DNA from: Humibacter sp049446075
Lineage (GTDB): Bacteria > Actinomycetota > Actinomycetes > Actinomycetales > Microbacteriaceae
Assembly (NCBI RefSeq): GCF_049446075.1
Contig: NZ_JBMSEB010000001.1
Span: 372,001-436,000 of the forward strand
Direction of reading: 5' to 3'
Length of the DNA: 64,000 nt
Below, piece after piece: positions 28,159-37,472 of this stretch. The first letter of the stretch is position 1. The number at the start of each line of letters is the position of its first letter. The notes below the pieces were generated by a model. The model worked only from the letters and a program-made list of their open reading frames with translations. It did no database searches and had not been told where the DNA came from. The translations under genes and the position numbers were made by a program.

Positions 28159-29553
28159 TCAACGTGCCGATGCGAAGTCGGCGAACTCTTCGGGATAGGC
28201 GGCCGCCTCCGGAAGCCTGCCCATGCCCCTCACCGACCAGCCGGCACTCGCCCACACGCGACTGTCGAGGCAGTTGCGGGCATCGATCACGGTGCGCCTG
28301 CGAACGATGCGTGCGGCGGCAACCGGGTCGATGGCGACGAACTCCGGCCATTCCGTCAGGACGACCGTGAGGTCTGCGTCGCGGATCGCGGCATCCACCG
28401 AGTCCTCGAACGCGAGGGTCGGGAACATGCGTCGCGCCGTGCCTTCGGCCTGCGGATCGTAGACGACGACCTGTGCACCGCGCAGGTGCAGCGCAGCGGC
28501 GACGTTCAGCGCCGGGGAATCGCGCACGTCGTCGGTGTGCGGCTTGAAGGCCGCGCCCAGGACGCCGATCTTGCGATTCAGAACGGAGCCGCCGCACGCA
28601 GCGAGGGCGAGGTCGATGACCCTCTGGCGGCGTCCCATGTTAATCTCGTCGACCTGCTGGAGCAGCCCGACAGCAGAGTGCACACCGAGCTCGCCCGCTC
28701 GGTGCATGAGCGCACGGATGTCCTTCGGCAGGCATCCACCGCCGAACCCGAGCCCCGCATCGAGGAACCGCCGCCCGATGCGTGCGTCGTGGCCGAGGGC
28801 ATCCGCGAGCAGTGTCACGTCTGCGCCGGCGGCGTCGCAGACCTCGGCGATGGCATTGATGAACGAGATCTTCGTGGCCAGGAACGCGTTGGCGCTGACC
28901 TTGACGAGTTCCGCGGTGGGCAGGTCGGCCACCAGTACAGGTGTCCCAGCCGAAATCGGCTTCTCGTACACGCGGCGCAGGATGGCCTCGGACCGGGGCG
29001 ATGTGCCGCCGAACACCAGTCTGTCGGGCGACAGAGTGTCTTCGACCGCCTTGCCTTCCCGCAGGAATTCCGGGTTCCACACCACCTCGGCGGTGATGCC
29101 GCCCCGTACCGCGTCGGCGACGATGGCACGCAGTCGCGCTCCTGTTCCCACGGGCACCGTCGACTTGCCCACGATCAGGCCGTCGTGCGTGAGGTTCTCG
29201 GCGATCGAACGCGCCGCGCCCTCCACATAGCTGAGATTCGCCGCGAAGCTTCCCGACTGCTGCGGAGTACCGACGCAGATGAAGTGAACATCGGAGAGGG
29301 CGGTCGCCTCCGCGATGTCGCTCGTGAAGCGCAGGCGGCCGGATGCCACGTGTCGCATGATCAATTCGGGCAGGCCTGGCTCGAAGAACGGGGTGCGTCC
29401 CTCGCTCAGCTCCTGGATCTTCCGCGGATCGACGTCGACGCCGATGACGTCGAATCCGAGCTCGGCCATCGCCGCTGCGTGCGTCGCCCCGAGATATCCG
29501 GTGCCGATCACGCTGATGCGGGGTGCCGGCGTCGGGCGTGAAGATGTCTTCAT
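28159..29553 (-). CDS. ugd: UDP-glucose 6-dehydrogenase
   Basis: A 464-residue enzyme that oxidises UDP-glucose to UDP-glucuronate with two NAD+. It shows the N-terminal NAD motif ISVIGTGYLGATHA, the substrate loop VWNPEFLREG, and the catalytic cysteine in GFGGGCLPKD. Starting at 29553 places AAAGGA upstream; an ATG at 29568 is possible. It sits 11 nt after the GH26 stop and 26 nt before galU, so an operon is likely, and its presence implies a glucuronate-containing polymer. Confidence 0.93.
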   Translation of the reverse strand: MKTSSRPTPAPRISVIGTGYLGATHAAAMAELGFDVIGVDVDPRKIQELSEGRTPFFEPGLPELIMRHVASGRLRFTSDIAEATALSDVHFICVGTPQQSGSFAANLSYVEGAARSIAENLTHDGLIVGKSTVPVGTGARLRAIVADAVRGGITAEVVWNPEFLREGKAVEDTLSPDRLVFGGTSPRSEAILRRVYEKPISAGTPVLVADLPTAELVKVSANAFLATKISFINAIAEVCDAAGADVTLLADALGHDARIGRRFLDAGLGFGGGCLPKDIRALMHRAGELGVHSAVGLLQQVDEINMGRRQRVIDLALAACGGSVLNRKIGVLGAAFKPHTDDVRDSPALNVAAALHLRGAQVVVYDPQAEGTARRMFPTLAFEDSVDAAIRDADLTVVLTEWPEFVAIDPVAAARIVRRRTVIDARNCLDSRVWASAGWSVRGMGRLPEAAAYPEEFADFASAR

Positions 29554-29564
29554 CACGGTTCCTT

Positions 29565-31013
29565 TCATGATGCTGGGATGAGATCGAAGCGGTCTTCGGG
29601 TCTGGTCAGACCTGCGATGAACGCGGCCAGGGTGTCTGCTCGTGAGTCGATGCGCCAGTCGTTGGTGGCTCTCACGCCCTCGACGTAGGAGGTGACCGCG
29701 GTGTTGAACCACGCGAAGCCGAGGATGTCGTCGTTCTTCGGATCTCCGAACGCTTGGAAGAGCGAGGTGATCCACGTCGCCTTGTGCCCGCCCGTTTCGG
29801 ATGCGCCGATCTCGGAGAGCATGATCGGCTTCTTCGTCAGAGCGCGCAGCTGGTCGAGGCTGGTGCCGAACGTGTAGTCGAACGTGAAGTCGTTGTCGGC
29901 CTTGTAAGGCGGCCGCAGGTACCCGGACAAGCCCACCCAGTCCACGTAGTCGTCGCCCGGATAGAGCGAAGCCAGATATCCGGGGCCCTTGTGAGCCGCG
30001 GGCAGGTTGTTCACGATGTTCGGCGACCAATCCCAGATGACGAGGTCATTGGCGCCCTCTTGCTGGAAGATGTCGTGCACGTGGCGCCACATCTTCACGT
30101 AGTCGCCCACGTTGTTTCCGTTGATCGACGCCCCGGATCCGTCGGTCTCGGCCCATGGGTACCAGATTCCGTTCATCTCGTGGTCGAGCCTGATCACGAG
30201 GGGCAATCCAGTGGAGACGATGTCGCGCGCGTACTGGTGCAGGTAGGGGTCGAAATCGCCCGCGATGATCTTCGGGAGTGAATAGTCCGGAGCCGACGTC
30301 GTGTCATTGCCCGCGTCGATCGGCCTGGACTCCCAGGTCATCATGGGCAGGCGTCCCTTCTCCCACGAGCGCGTCACCGCGTTGGCCCTGAACGATTGGT
30401 CCCAGCCGCTGAAGTAGCCGACGAGATCGGGTTGCACCCCGATGTTCGCGCTCGTCGCGTCGAGGGTGGCCCAGTTGAACGGAGCCTGATCGGTGTACAT
30501 GCCGAAGTATCTCGACGCCGGTTGCAGAAGCTCGCTCTTCGTGGGCGCCGTGATCGAGACCGCTGCCTCGCCATCCCCGGAGGCGGATCCCCCTGATGGC
30601 GCAGGAACGCCGACCTTGACCGTCGAGCTCCCCCGCTTCGATGCCGAAGCCGCGGTCGCTGCTGCGAGGGCGGACTCGGCCGCTTTCGCCTTCTGCTGCG
30701 CGTCGGCGAGCTGCTTTGCGGCAGCCGCCTGTGCCGTCGCCGACGCACTCTTCGTGTTGCTGAGCAGCTGCTTCTGCTGCTGCAGTGCGGCCTGGGCCGT
30801 CGCAAGACGCTGCTTCAGTTTGGCGTTCTGCGCTGCGACCGGATCGATGGCTGTGACGGCCGAACCCACCGCCTGGGTGACGGGGTTGCTCGGCGACGAC
30901 CACACATAGAACGAGATGCCGCTCAAGACGACGACCAGGGCGAGGAAAGCCGCGATCGTGCCCTTCGAGCGCGTGGTGCTTTCTGCCCACCAGGTGGCTG
31001 CTTTGTCAGACAA
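29565..31013 (-). CDS. Membrane-anchored glycoside hydrolase family 26 protein
   Basis: A 482-residue exported protein. One N-terminal transmembrane helix (about 19-37) is followed by an Ala/Gln/Lys-rich coiled-coil stalk (about 60-125), then a GH26 barrel (about 165-480). The acid/base glutamate is E279 (RLDHEMNG) and the nucleophile E401 (MLSEIGAS). GH26 enzymes cut beta-mannan, beta-1,3-1,4-glucan or xylan, and specificity is not readable here. It begins with TTG inside the last codons of the synthase gene (8-nt overlap, GGAGG upstream), so translation is coupled. It probably trims or releases the polymer made by that synthase. Confidence 0.82.
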   Translation of the reverse strand: MSDKAATWWAESTTRSKGTIAAFLALVVVLSGISFYVWSSPSNPVTQAVGSAVTAIDPVAAQNAKLKQRLATAQAALQQQKQLLSNTKSASATAQAAAAKQLADAQQKAKAAESALAAATAASASKRGSSTVKVGVPAPSGGSASGDGEAAVSITAPTKSELLQPASRYFGMYTDQAPFNWATLDATSANIGVQPDLVGYFSGWDQSFRANAVTRSWEKGRLPMMTWESRPIDAGNDTTSAPDYSLPKIIAGDFDPYLHQYARDIVSTGLPLVIRLDHEMNGIWYPWAETDGSGASINGNNVGDYVKMWRHVHDIFQQEGANDLVIWDWSPNIVNNLPAAHKGPGYLASLYPGDDYVDWVGLSGYLRPPYKADNDFTFDYTFGTSLDQLRALTKKPIMLSEIGASETGGHKATWITSLFQAFGDPKNDDILGFAWFNTAVTSYVEGVRATNDWRIDSRADTLAAFIAGLTRPEDRFDLIPAS

Positions 31014-32505
31014 GGAAGATCGCCTCCAGGGTCAGGATCGCGAAGCCGACGAGATACGGGATGGCAGCGAGCGGGTTGAGCCTGCGACGCGCCGGCCTGG
31101 ACGCCGTCGCGGTCTGGGCGACCCGGCCCTGCACCTGGGCTCGCGTAAGGGTCTGCGTCTGGAGGGCCGTGTTCGTGGACACGCCCCCGACGGCATCCGG
31201 GAGCAGATTCGGCGCGGGCTGCGCACCGATCAGGTCGTCAGCGGTGCTCTCGGTCGGACCTCCCGCGTACGCGCCGGCACGTGTGCCCCACCCGCTCGCG
31301 TGTGCCATTCGGAAGAAGCCGAGCAGTCGGATCGGCATGAGGAAGAACGTCGACACGATGATAAATACCGGCAGTCGGAAGAAGTCCGTCGGTTTCTCCG
31401 AGAGGTGCCTGATCTGGCGGATGGCCATACTGATGACGGACGACACCACCATGAGCACGACGATCGTCACGACTCCGGTCTTCACTCCGTAGGCGTGAAG
31501 GAAGCCCTGGTAGAGGTTCTCGCCCTGGCCGGTCAGCCCTCGGTAGACCCAGCCTGCGATGACGCCGAACAGCACGAACGGCAACAGGATGTCCGTCACG
31601 AAGAAGAACGCAAGGAGAGGGGCGTGGCCGAGCATCCAGGGCAGCATGCGGAGCGTGTTGTACTGACTGCCTCGCGCCCACCTCAGTTGCTGCTTGAACA
31701 GCTTCTTCACCTTCAGCGGGGCGTCGGTGTAGACGAGGCTCGTGTGCTGGTAGACGGTGCGGTAACCCTCCTTGAGGGTGAGGTTCGTCAGCGTGCGGTC
31801 GTCGGACACCTCGAGAAAGACGCCGAGGAACTTCTCGGTCATGAACTTGTCCATGACGCGCATCAGGATCGAGCGGCGGAAGGCGATCGTGCGTCCTGGA
31901 AGGCATCCGATCTGACCGACCACACTCTGCGCGGGCATGGAGTACAAGGCTCTGGAGTTCTCCAGCCAGTCGGCCCATCGCGTGATCCAGCTGCGCGTCG
32001 GTTCGAGGATGCGCTGCCTGGTGGTCACGCCACCGACGCGCTGGTCGGCGAAGGGCTTGACGAGCTCGCTGAGGGCTTCGGGCGTCCACACGGTGTCGGA
32101 ATCGACGAGCACGGTGATCTCGCCCTTCGACAACTTCGTGCCGATCATCACCGCGTTTCGCTTGCCGGGGATGGGCGTGTGCACCCACCGCACAAGCGGT
32201 GCGAACTCCTCGCAGACTTCAACGAGGGCCGGATTGGGTGCGCCGTTGATGACGACGATGATTTCACCTGGCCGCTGCTCGACCATTCGGCCGAGCACGT
32301 CGCGGAACAGGTCGACGGGCTCGTCGACGACCGGTACGACGACGCTTGTCCCTACCTCGTACGGCTCGGCGTACGGCCGGTATCGCCGTGACAACAGCAC
32401 CTTGATCAGCCAGATCAACCAAATGAAGGCCGAGTACACGGCGAACAGATAGACCTCTGCATGCCCTTCGAGCATGTGGCGGATCTGAAGGATGAAGATG
32501 AACAC
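31006..32505 (-). CDS. Processive family 2 glycosyltransferase (polysaccharide synthase)
   Basis: A 499-residue membrane synthase of the hyaluronan/cellulose synthase class. One helix (about 17-37) precedes the GT2 domain with D135-x-D137 (VDSDT), the catalytic SDDR (D235/D236), and QQLRW (272-276), the QxxRW acceptor motif of processive enzymes. Four or more helices follow and form the export pore. It makes and exports a polysaccharide from UDP-sugars, with ugd and galU alongside supplying UDP-GlcA and UDP-Glc. GTG start at 32505 with AAAGGT upstream. It is the first gene of the operon, after a long 5' region. Confidence 0.85.
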   Translation of the reverse strand: MFIFILQIRHMLEGHAEVYLFAVYSAFIWLIWLIKVLLSRRYRPYAEPYEVGTSVVVPVVDEPVDLFRDVLGRMVEQRPGEIIVVINGAPNPALVEVCEEFAPLVRWVHTPIPGKRNAVMIGTKLSKGEITVLVDSDTVWTPEALSELVKPFADQRVGGVTTRQRILEPTRSWITRWADWLENSRALYSMPAQSVVGQIGCLPGRTIAFRRSILMRVMDKFMTEKFLGVFLEVSDDRTLTNLTLKEGYRTVYQHTSLVYTDAPLKVKKLFKQQLRWARGSQYNTLRMLPWMLGHAPLLAFFFVTDILLPFVLFGVIAGWVYRGLTGQGENLYQGFLHAYGVKTGVVTIVVLMVVSSVISMAIRQIRHLSEKPTDFFRLPVFIIVSTFFLMPIRLLGFFRMAHASGWGTRAGAYAGGPTESTADDLIGAQPAPNLLPDAVGGVSTNTALQTQTLTRAQVQGRVAQTATASRPARRRLNPLAAIPYLVGFAILTLEAIFLV

Positions 32506-32982
32506 GAATGACCTTTCGCGATCTACGGGGATGGCATCCGCGACGCTGGGGATTCGGATTCATTCGGGCTGTGCTTGTTTCTAGCGCCGGAGGTGAACCG
32601 AGCACAAGACAGCGCCCGCCGGCGCGTCGGCCTGGTGCAACGTGTGTCGGAGCCCGCGTCGAATGAGCGCGAAACCGTTCTGTCCCCCAGTCCGCCGACA
32701 TCCGCCTCTCCCCTGTGCGAGGCCGCTTAGGCGACGGGATCGGTGCACCGAATTCCCGATCAGAGCGGGAAACGGTCCTGCACCGATTCGTCCGAGTCGT
32801 CCACGTAGGGGTACAGCGTCACCGTGGACGCGCATGGTCGATGGCGACCTGAGAATGGCCCCGAAAACGGGGGCCACGCAGGGTGAGAAACCTCTGAGAT
32901 TTTACTCGGCGGACATGGGCCGGTTACCGCCCGGGGTCGACTCGGTCGCCACGTCGAAGACGAACGACACAGGCTGCGAGCA
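32506..32982 (-). promoter_or_regulatory. 477-nt gene-free leader of the polysaccharide operon, with hairpins
   Basis: No convincing protein is encoded here on either strand. Read on the minus strand, a TAAAAT -10-like hexamer lies at 32904-32899. A GGCCCC/GGGGCC hairpin follows at 32875-32857. A nested structure lies at 32787-32739: outer 9-bp arms ATCGGTGCA/TGCACCGAT and an inner 6-bp stem TTCCCG/CGGGAA. The left arm also contains the palindrome CGGTGCACCG. These could be a glnE terminator plus an operator or structured 5' untranslated region. I do not recognise a known riboswitch. Confidence 0.4.
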
Positions 32983-35958
32983 CTACTGCTCGCCGTAGAA
33001 GAGGCGCTCGAATACCGCTCGAGCTCGCCTCGTGACGCCCAGGTAATCCTCTTCGAGCCGGGTGGCGGATCCTGGCGGGTACTCGAGCAGACGTGCGACT
33101 CCGTCGAGCGCCTTTCGGTCCGAGGGCAGGAGGTCCGAGGTCTTGTTGGTCCAGAGAGTCGCGGCACTGCGCGCCCTGGACGCGAGGATCCACGCTTCGC
33201 GGAGGCGTTCGGCATCCGCCTCATCGAGCAGGCTGAGGTCGACGCATGCGGCAAGGGCGCCGAGTGTCGATGTCGTGCGCAGAGCCGGTGACTTCGCGGC
33301 GTGCTTGAGCTGCTGGAGCTGCACGAGCCACTCCACGTCGCTCAGTGAGCCGCGGCCGAGCTTGAGGTGCCTCGTGGGGTCTGCTCCTTGCGGAAGCCGT
33401 TCGTTCTCGACTCGAGCCTTGATGCGCTTCACCTCGCGCACGTCCCGGTCGGAGATGGACGCTGGGTACCGCACCGAATCGGCCAGCTCCGTGAAGTCGG
33501 CGAGGAGCCGTTCGTCGCCGGCCACTCCCCTGGCTCGCAGCAACGCCTGCGCCTCCCACGTCAGCGACCACCGTTCGTAGTAGGCCCGATACGACTCGAG
33601 CGAACGCGCGGGTGTGCCGTTCTTGCCCTCGGGTCGCAGATCCATGTCGAGCTCGAAGGGCAGGCGCGCGTCATCTGTGAGCCGATTGAGCTCGGCAACG
33701 ATCGACAGGGCCGCCCGATGCGCCGCGTTCGTGTCGACGCCGTTGAGGGGCCGGAAGACGTAGATCACGTCGGCATCCGATCCGAAGCCCAGCTCTCGAC
33801 CACCGAACCGCCCCATGGCGACGACGGCGAACTCGAGTTGTCGCGGCTCGCCCTCGCGGATGGCGGCCAGGATGCCCGCGATCGCCGCCTCGGAGATGTC
33901 GCTCAGGCCTTCGGCGAGCTCCCCGACGGTCGCCACGCCCAGGATGCCTGCGAAGGCCAGCCGCAGAATCTCGCGTCTACGCACGCCGCGGATCGCCTTG
34001 GCGGCGGCGTCCCGGCTCTTGTGCCGGTCCAGGATGGCGGCCATCTCGTCGTCGAGTGCCGCACGGGGCCGCGCTCTGAGCTCGGCATCGTCGTCGAGCC
34101 ACGCGACGCTCTCCGGGATCAGCCCGAGCAGCTCGCCTGCGAAGCGCGAGCCGGACAGCACCCGAGTCAGCCGTTCGGCAGCGCCAGACGAGTCACGGAG
34201 CATCCGCAGGAACCAGTGCGTGCTGCCCAGGTCCTCGCTCAGCCGCCTGAAGGTGAGCAGCCCGTAGTCGGGGTCCGCGCCGTCTGCGAACCACTGCAGC
34301 ATGACGGGCAAGAGGGTTCGCTGGATCGCCGCGCGTCGTGACACTCCCGCGGTGAGAGCGGCGATGTGGCGAAGGGCGCCGTGCGGATCCACGAATCCGA
34401 TAGCCGCGAGCCGAGCCTCCGCCTGCTCGCCCGTGAGCGTGGCGTCCGCCCCGGGAAGCGCGGCAACAGCGGCGAGCAGGGGGCGGTAGAAGAGGCGTTC
34501 GTGCAGACCACGAACCCTGCGTTTGATGTCAGCCCATACGCTCAACAGCTCTTGGGCGCTGTTCGCGAGGCCAGTCGCCCGGGCGAGCACTCGTAGGCGT
34601 TGCTCGTCTCTCGGCATCAGGTGGGTGCGCCTCAGCTCCGACAGCTGGATGCGATGCTCGAGCAGGCGCAGAATCCGGTAGTCACGGGCGAATTCCGCGG
34701 CCTCCGCTCTACCGATGTACCCAGCGGCCGCCAGCGCATCGAGCGCAGGGAGCGTGCCCGCGACCCGTACCGCTGGATCGCTGTGACCGTGCACGAGCTG
34801 AAGCAGCTGCACGGTGAACTCGATGTCTCGCAGCCCGCCCGGGCCGAGCTTGAGCTGCTGGTCGACCTCGTCTGAGGGGATGTTCTCGGTCACCCGCTCG
34901 CGCATGCGCTGCACCGACTCGACGAAGTTGGCCCTTCCCGCGCTGGCCCACACGTACGGCGCTATCGCCTCGGCATAGCGGCGCCCGAGGTCCAGGTCGC
35001 CGGCGATGGGCCGCGCCTTGAGCAGCGCCTGGAATTCCCAGCCCTGGGCCCAGCGGTCGTAGTACGCAATATGCGACTCGAGCGTGCGAACAAGCGCGCC
35101 GTCCTTGCCCTCGGGCCGAAGGTTGGCGTCGACCTCCCACAGGGGCGGCTCGATGGTGAAGGAGTCGATGCCCCGCATCATCAGGTTGGCCAGCCTTGTG
35201 CCGATGGCGACGGCCTTCGCCGGGGTGACCCCGGCGTCATCGTCTCCTTCGACGACGAAGATCACGTCGACGTCGCTGAGATAGTTGAGCTCCTCGGCGC
35301 CCGTCTTGCCCATGCCGATGACGGCCAGCCGGGTTCCCGCGACATCTGAAGCCGGAAACGTTCCCGGCCCGCTCGCGGAGGCGGTGGCCCTGGCAACCGC
35401 CAGCGAGGCATCCATGGCCGCCCCGGCAAGCGCAGCGAGGGCTCCGGCCACCTCCGAAACACCGGCTACCGGATCCGGCTGTTGCAGGTCGTATGCCGCG
35501 ATCTCGGTGAGCCGCACGCGGTAGCGGGCGCGCAGCTCGATCCAGGCATCCTCTCCAGCCAAGGACGCCACGCCTCCTCGAGCCCCGACGGCATCGAGCA
35601 GGTCCTCCCGCAGCTCCTTCTCGCGCGGTAAAGCGACCGTCGGCCGGCGCAGCACGTCAAGCGCCTCCGGTCGGCGCATCAGGAACTCGGCAAGCCCGCT
35701 GGACGCTCCGAGCACGAGCAGCAGGCGATGCAACGCCGCCGAATCCGCGCAGAGCGCGACCGTCTCTTCCGGCCGACGTCGGATCAGGGCGAGCATGCGC
35801 TCCAGGGCGGCGTCCGGATCGGCGACGTCTGCGACCAGCTCGAGCGTGAGCTCAGGTGTTGGCCCGCCCAGCCCGGCAAGTTCGTCGAGGCGGGCGCGAG
35901 CATCCGACAGCCCGACGAAGCCCGACCTGGCGAGGGCGGTCAGGGTGATGGGCGGCAT
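32983..35958 (-). CDS. glnE: Bifunctional glutamine synthetase adenylyltransferase/deadenylase
   Basis: A 991-residue protein with two nucleotidyltransferase domains. The first (GKTGAEELNYLSDVDVIFV, about residue 215) deadenylates and the second (GRFGGRELGFGSDADVIYV, about residue 720) adenylates the tyrosine of GlnA1, switching it off when nitrogen is plentiful. Length and order match GlnE. ATG at 35958. It lies 27 nt after the glnA2 stop, so glnA2-glnE are probably one transcript, the common actinobacterial arrangement. Confidence 0.94.
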   Translation of the reverse strand: MPPITLTALARSGFVGLSDARARLDELAGLGGPTPELTLELVADVADPDAALERMLALIRRRPEETVALCADSAALHRLLLVLGASSGLAEFLMRRPEALDVLRRPTVALPREKELREDLLDAVGARGGVASLAGEDAWIELRARYRVRLTEIAAYDLQQPDPVAGVSEVAGALAALAGAAMDASLAVARATASASGPGTFPASDVAGTRLAVIGMGKTGAEELNYLSDVDVIFVVEGDDDAGVTPAKAVAIGTRLANLMMRGIDSFTIEPPLWEVDANLRPEGKDGALVRTLESHIAYYDRWAQGWEFQALLKARPIAGDLDLGRRYAEAIAPYVWASAGRANFVESVQRMRERVTENIPSDEVDQQLKLGPGGLRDIEFTVQLLQLVHGHSDPAVRVAGTLPALDALAAAGYIGRAEAAEFARDYRILRLLEHRIQLSELRRTHLMPRDEQRLRVLARATGLANSAQELLSVWADIKRRVRGLHERLFYRPLLAAVAALPGADATLTGEQAEARLAAIGFVDPHGALRHIAALTAGVSRRAAIQRTLLPVMLQWFADGADPDYGLLTFRRLSEDLGSTHWFLRMLRDSSGAAERLTRVLSGSRFAGELLGLIPESVAWLDDDAELRARPRAALDDEMAAILDRHKSRDAAAKAIRGVRRREILRLAFAGILGVATVGELAEGLSDISEAAIAGILAAIREGEPRQLEFAVVAMGRFGGRELGFGSDADVIYVFRPLNGVDTNAAHRAALSIVAELNRLTDDARLPFELDMDLRPEGKNGTPARSLESYRAYYERWSLTWEAQALLRARGVAGDERLLADFTELADSVRYPASISDRDVREVKRIKARVENERLPQGADPTRHLKLGRGSLSDVEWLVQLQQLKHAAKSPALRTTSTLGALAACVDLSLLDEADAERLREAWILASRARSAATLWTNKTSDLLPSDRKALDGVARLLEYPPGSATRLEEDYLGVTRRARAVFERLFYGEQ

Positions 35959-35985
35959 ACGTACGAGTGGGACGGGTGGCGGAAG

Positions 35986-37323
35986 CTAGAGGATCTCGAG
36001 GTTGGTGCGCAACTCGTACGGCGTCACCTGAGCACGGTACTCGCGGTAGTCACGCTGCTTGTTGGCGAGCACGTAGTTGAAGACCTGCTCCCCGAGCGTC
36101 TCGGCGACCAGTTCGGACTCCTCCATGCGCTGTACCGCCTGCTCGAGACTGGCCGGCAGCGGGTTGTAGCCGAGTGCGCGGCGCTCGGCATCGCTGAGCG
36201 CCCAGACGTCGTCTTCGGCCTCGGGCGGAAGCTCGTACTCCTGCTCGATGCCTTTGAGCCCTGCCGCGAGGAGCAGCGAGAACGCCAGGTATGGGTTAGC
36301 GGCCGAGTCGATGCCGCGGTACTCGACACGGGCGCTCTGCCCCTTGCCCGGCTTGTACAGGGGCACGCGTACGAGCGCCGAGCGGTTGTTGTGCCCCCAG
36401 CACACGTAGCTCGGCGCCTCGTCTCCACCCCAGAGACGCTTGTACGAGTTCACGAACTGGTTCGTGACGGCCGTGATCTCCGGGGCGTGCTGCAGTACTC
36501 CGGCGATGAACTGACGAGCGACCTTCGAGAGCTGGTACTGCGCGCCTGGCTCGAAGAACGCGTTCGTGTCGCCCTCGAAGAGCGACAGGTGCGTGTGCAT
36601 TCCGCTGCCCGGATGCCCCGTGAGCGGCTTGGGCATGAACGTCGCGTACACACCCTGCTCGATCGCGACCTCCTTCACCACGGTGCGGAACGTCATGATG
36701 TTGTCCGCCGTGGTGAGTGCGTCTGCATACCTCAGGTCGATCTCGTTCTGACCGGGACCCACCTCGTGATGGCTGAACTCGACGGAGATGCCGAGATCCT
36801 CGAGCATGCGCACCGAGCGACGACGGAAGTCGTGCGCTGTGCCACCCGGCACGTTGTCGAAGTACCCTGCCGAGTCCACGGGCACCGGTCCGCCTTCGCC
36901 GAACTGCGACGACTTCAGGAGATAGAACTCGATCTCCGGATGCGTGTAGAACGTGAACCCGCGGTCGGCGGCCTTCTCGAGCGTGCGCTTGAGCACGTTC
37001 CGGGGGTCTGCCACTGCGGGTTCGCCATCTGGTGTGGTGATATCGCAGAACATACGTGCGGTCGGGTCTATCTCACCGCGCCATGGCAGGATCTGGAATG
37101 TGGTGGGGTCGGGGTGGGCAAGAAGATCGGACTCGAAAGTGCGCGTCAGGCCCTCGATCGCCGACCCGTCGAAACCGAGCCCCTCGGTGAATGCACCCTC
37201 CACCTCTGCGGGTGCGATCGCCACCGATTTCAGCGTCCCCACGACGTCGGTGAACCATAGCCGCACGAACTTCACTCCACGTTCTTCGATGGTGCGGAGC
37301 ACGAAGTCACGCTGCTTGTCCAT
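35986..37323 (-). CDS. glnA2: Glutamine synthetase-like protein GlnA2
   Basis: A 445-residue GSI-family protein. It has DGSAIEG, HPEIEFYLL, HHEVGPGQNEID and GSGMHTHLSLFEG, so the active site is preserved. It lacks the NLY adenylylation motif of GlnA1 (the aligned stretch reads EQEYELPPEAED), so GlnE should not modify it. In other actinobacteria GlnA2 is a secondary glutamine or gamma-glutamyl synthetase. The ATG at 37323 follows AAAGGGA; in-frame sequence further upstream is not homologous. Probably co-transcribed with glnE. Confidence 0.88.
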   Translation of the reverse strand: MDKQRDFVLRTIEERGVKFVRLWFTDVVGTLKSVAIAPAEVEGAFTEGLGFDGSAIEGLTRTFESDLLAHPDPTTFQILPWRGEIDPTARMFCDITTPDGEPAVADPRNVLKRTLEKAADRGFTFYTHPEIEFYLLKSSQFGEGGPVPVDSAGYFDNVPGGTAHDFRRRSVRMLEDLGISVEFSHHEVGPGQNEIDLRYADALTTADNIMTFRTVVKEVAIEQGVYATFMPKPLTGHPGSGMHTHLSLFEGDTNAFFEPGAQYQLSKVARQFIAGVLQHAPEITAVTNQFVNSYKRLWGGDEAPSYVCWGHNNRSALVRVPLYKPGKGQSARVEYRGIDSAANPYLAFSLLLAAGLKGIEQEYELPPEAEDDVWALSDAERRALGYNPLPASLEQAVQRMEESELVAETLGEQVFNYVLANKQRDYREYRAQVTPYELRTNLEIL

Positions 37324-37459
37324 CTGATCCCTTTCCCCGTGCCCGATCACGTCCCGGCTGGCGTTCCGCTCGGTTCTTAGGCTAGTGGTTCCCGTGCGCT
37401 GACGGCTTCGGACGGCGCCGTGTGAAGCCCGTGAGAATACCGGTGTGACGGTACAGCCA

Positions 37460-37465
37460 TAGACT
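37460..37465 (+). promoter_or_regulatory. -10-like hexamer of panB (leaderless)
   Basis: TAGACT ends 7 nt before the panB ATG, consistent with a leaderless transcript. No clear -35 is visible. Confidence 0.5.
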
Positions 37466-37472
37466 GGCCGGC

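Noticed and set aside
32642..32998. A 118-residue plus-strand frame in the polysaccharide leader
   Set aside because: It is arginine/proline-rich with no ribosome site and no recognisable family, and it runs against the transcript direction.
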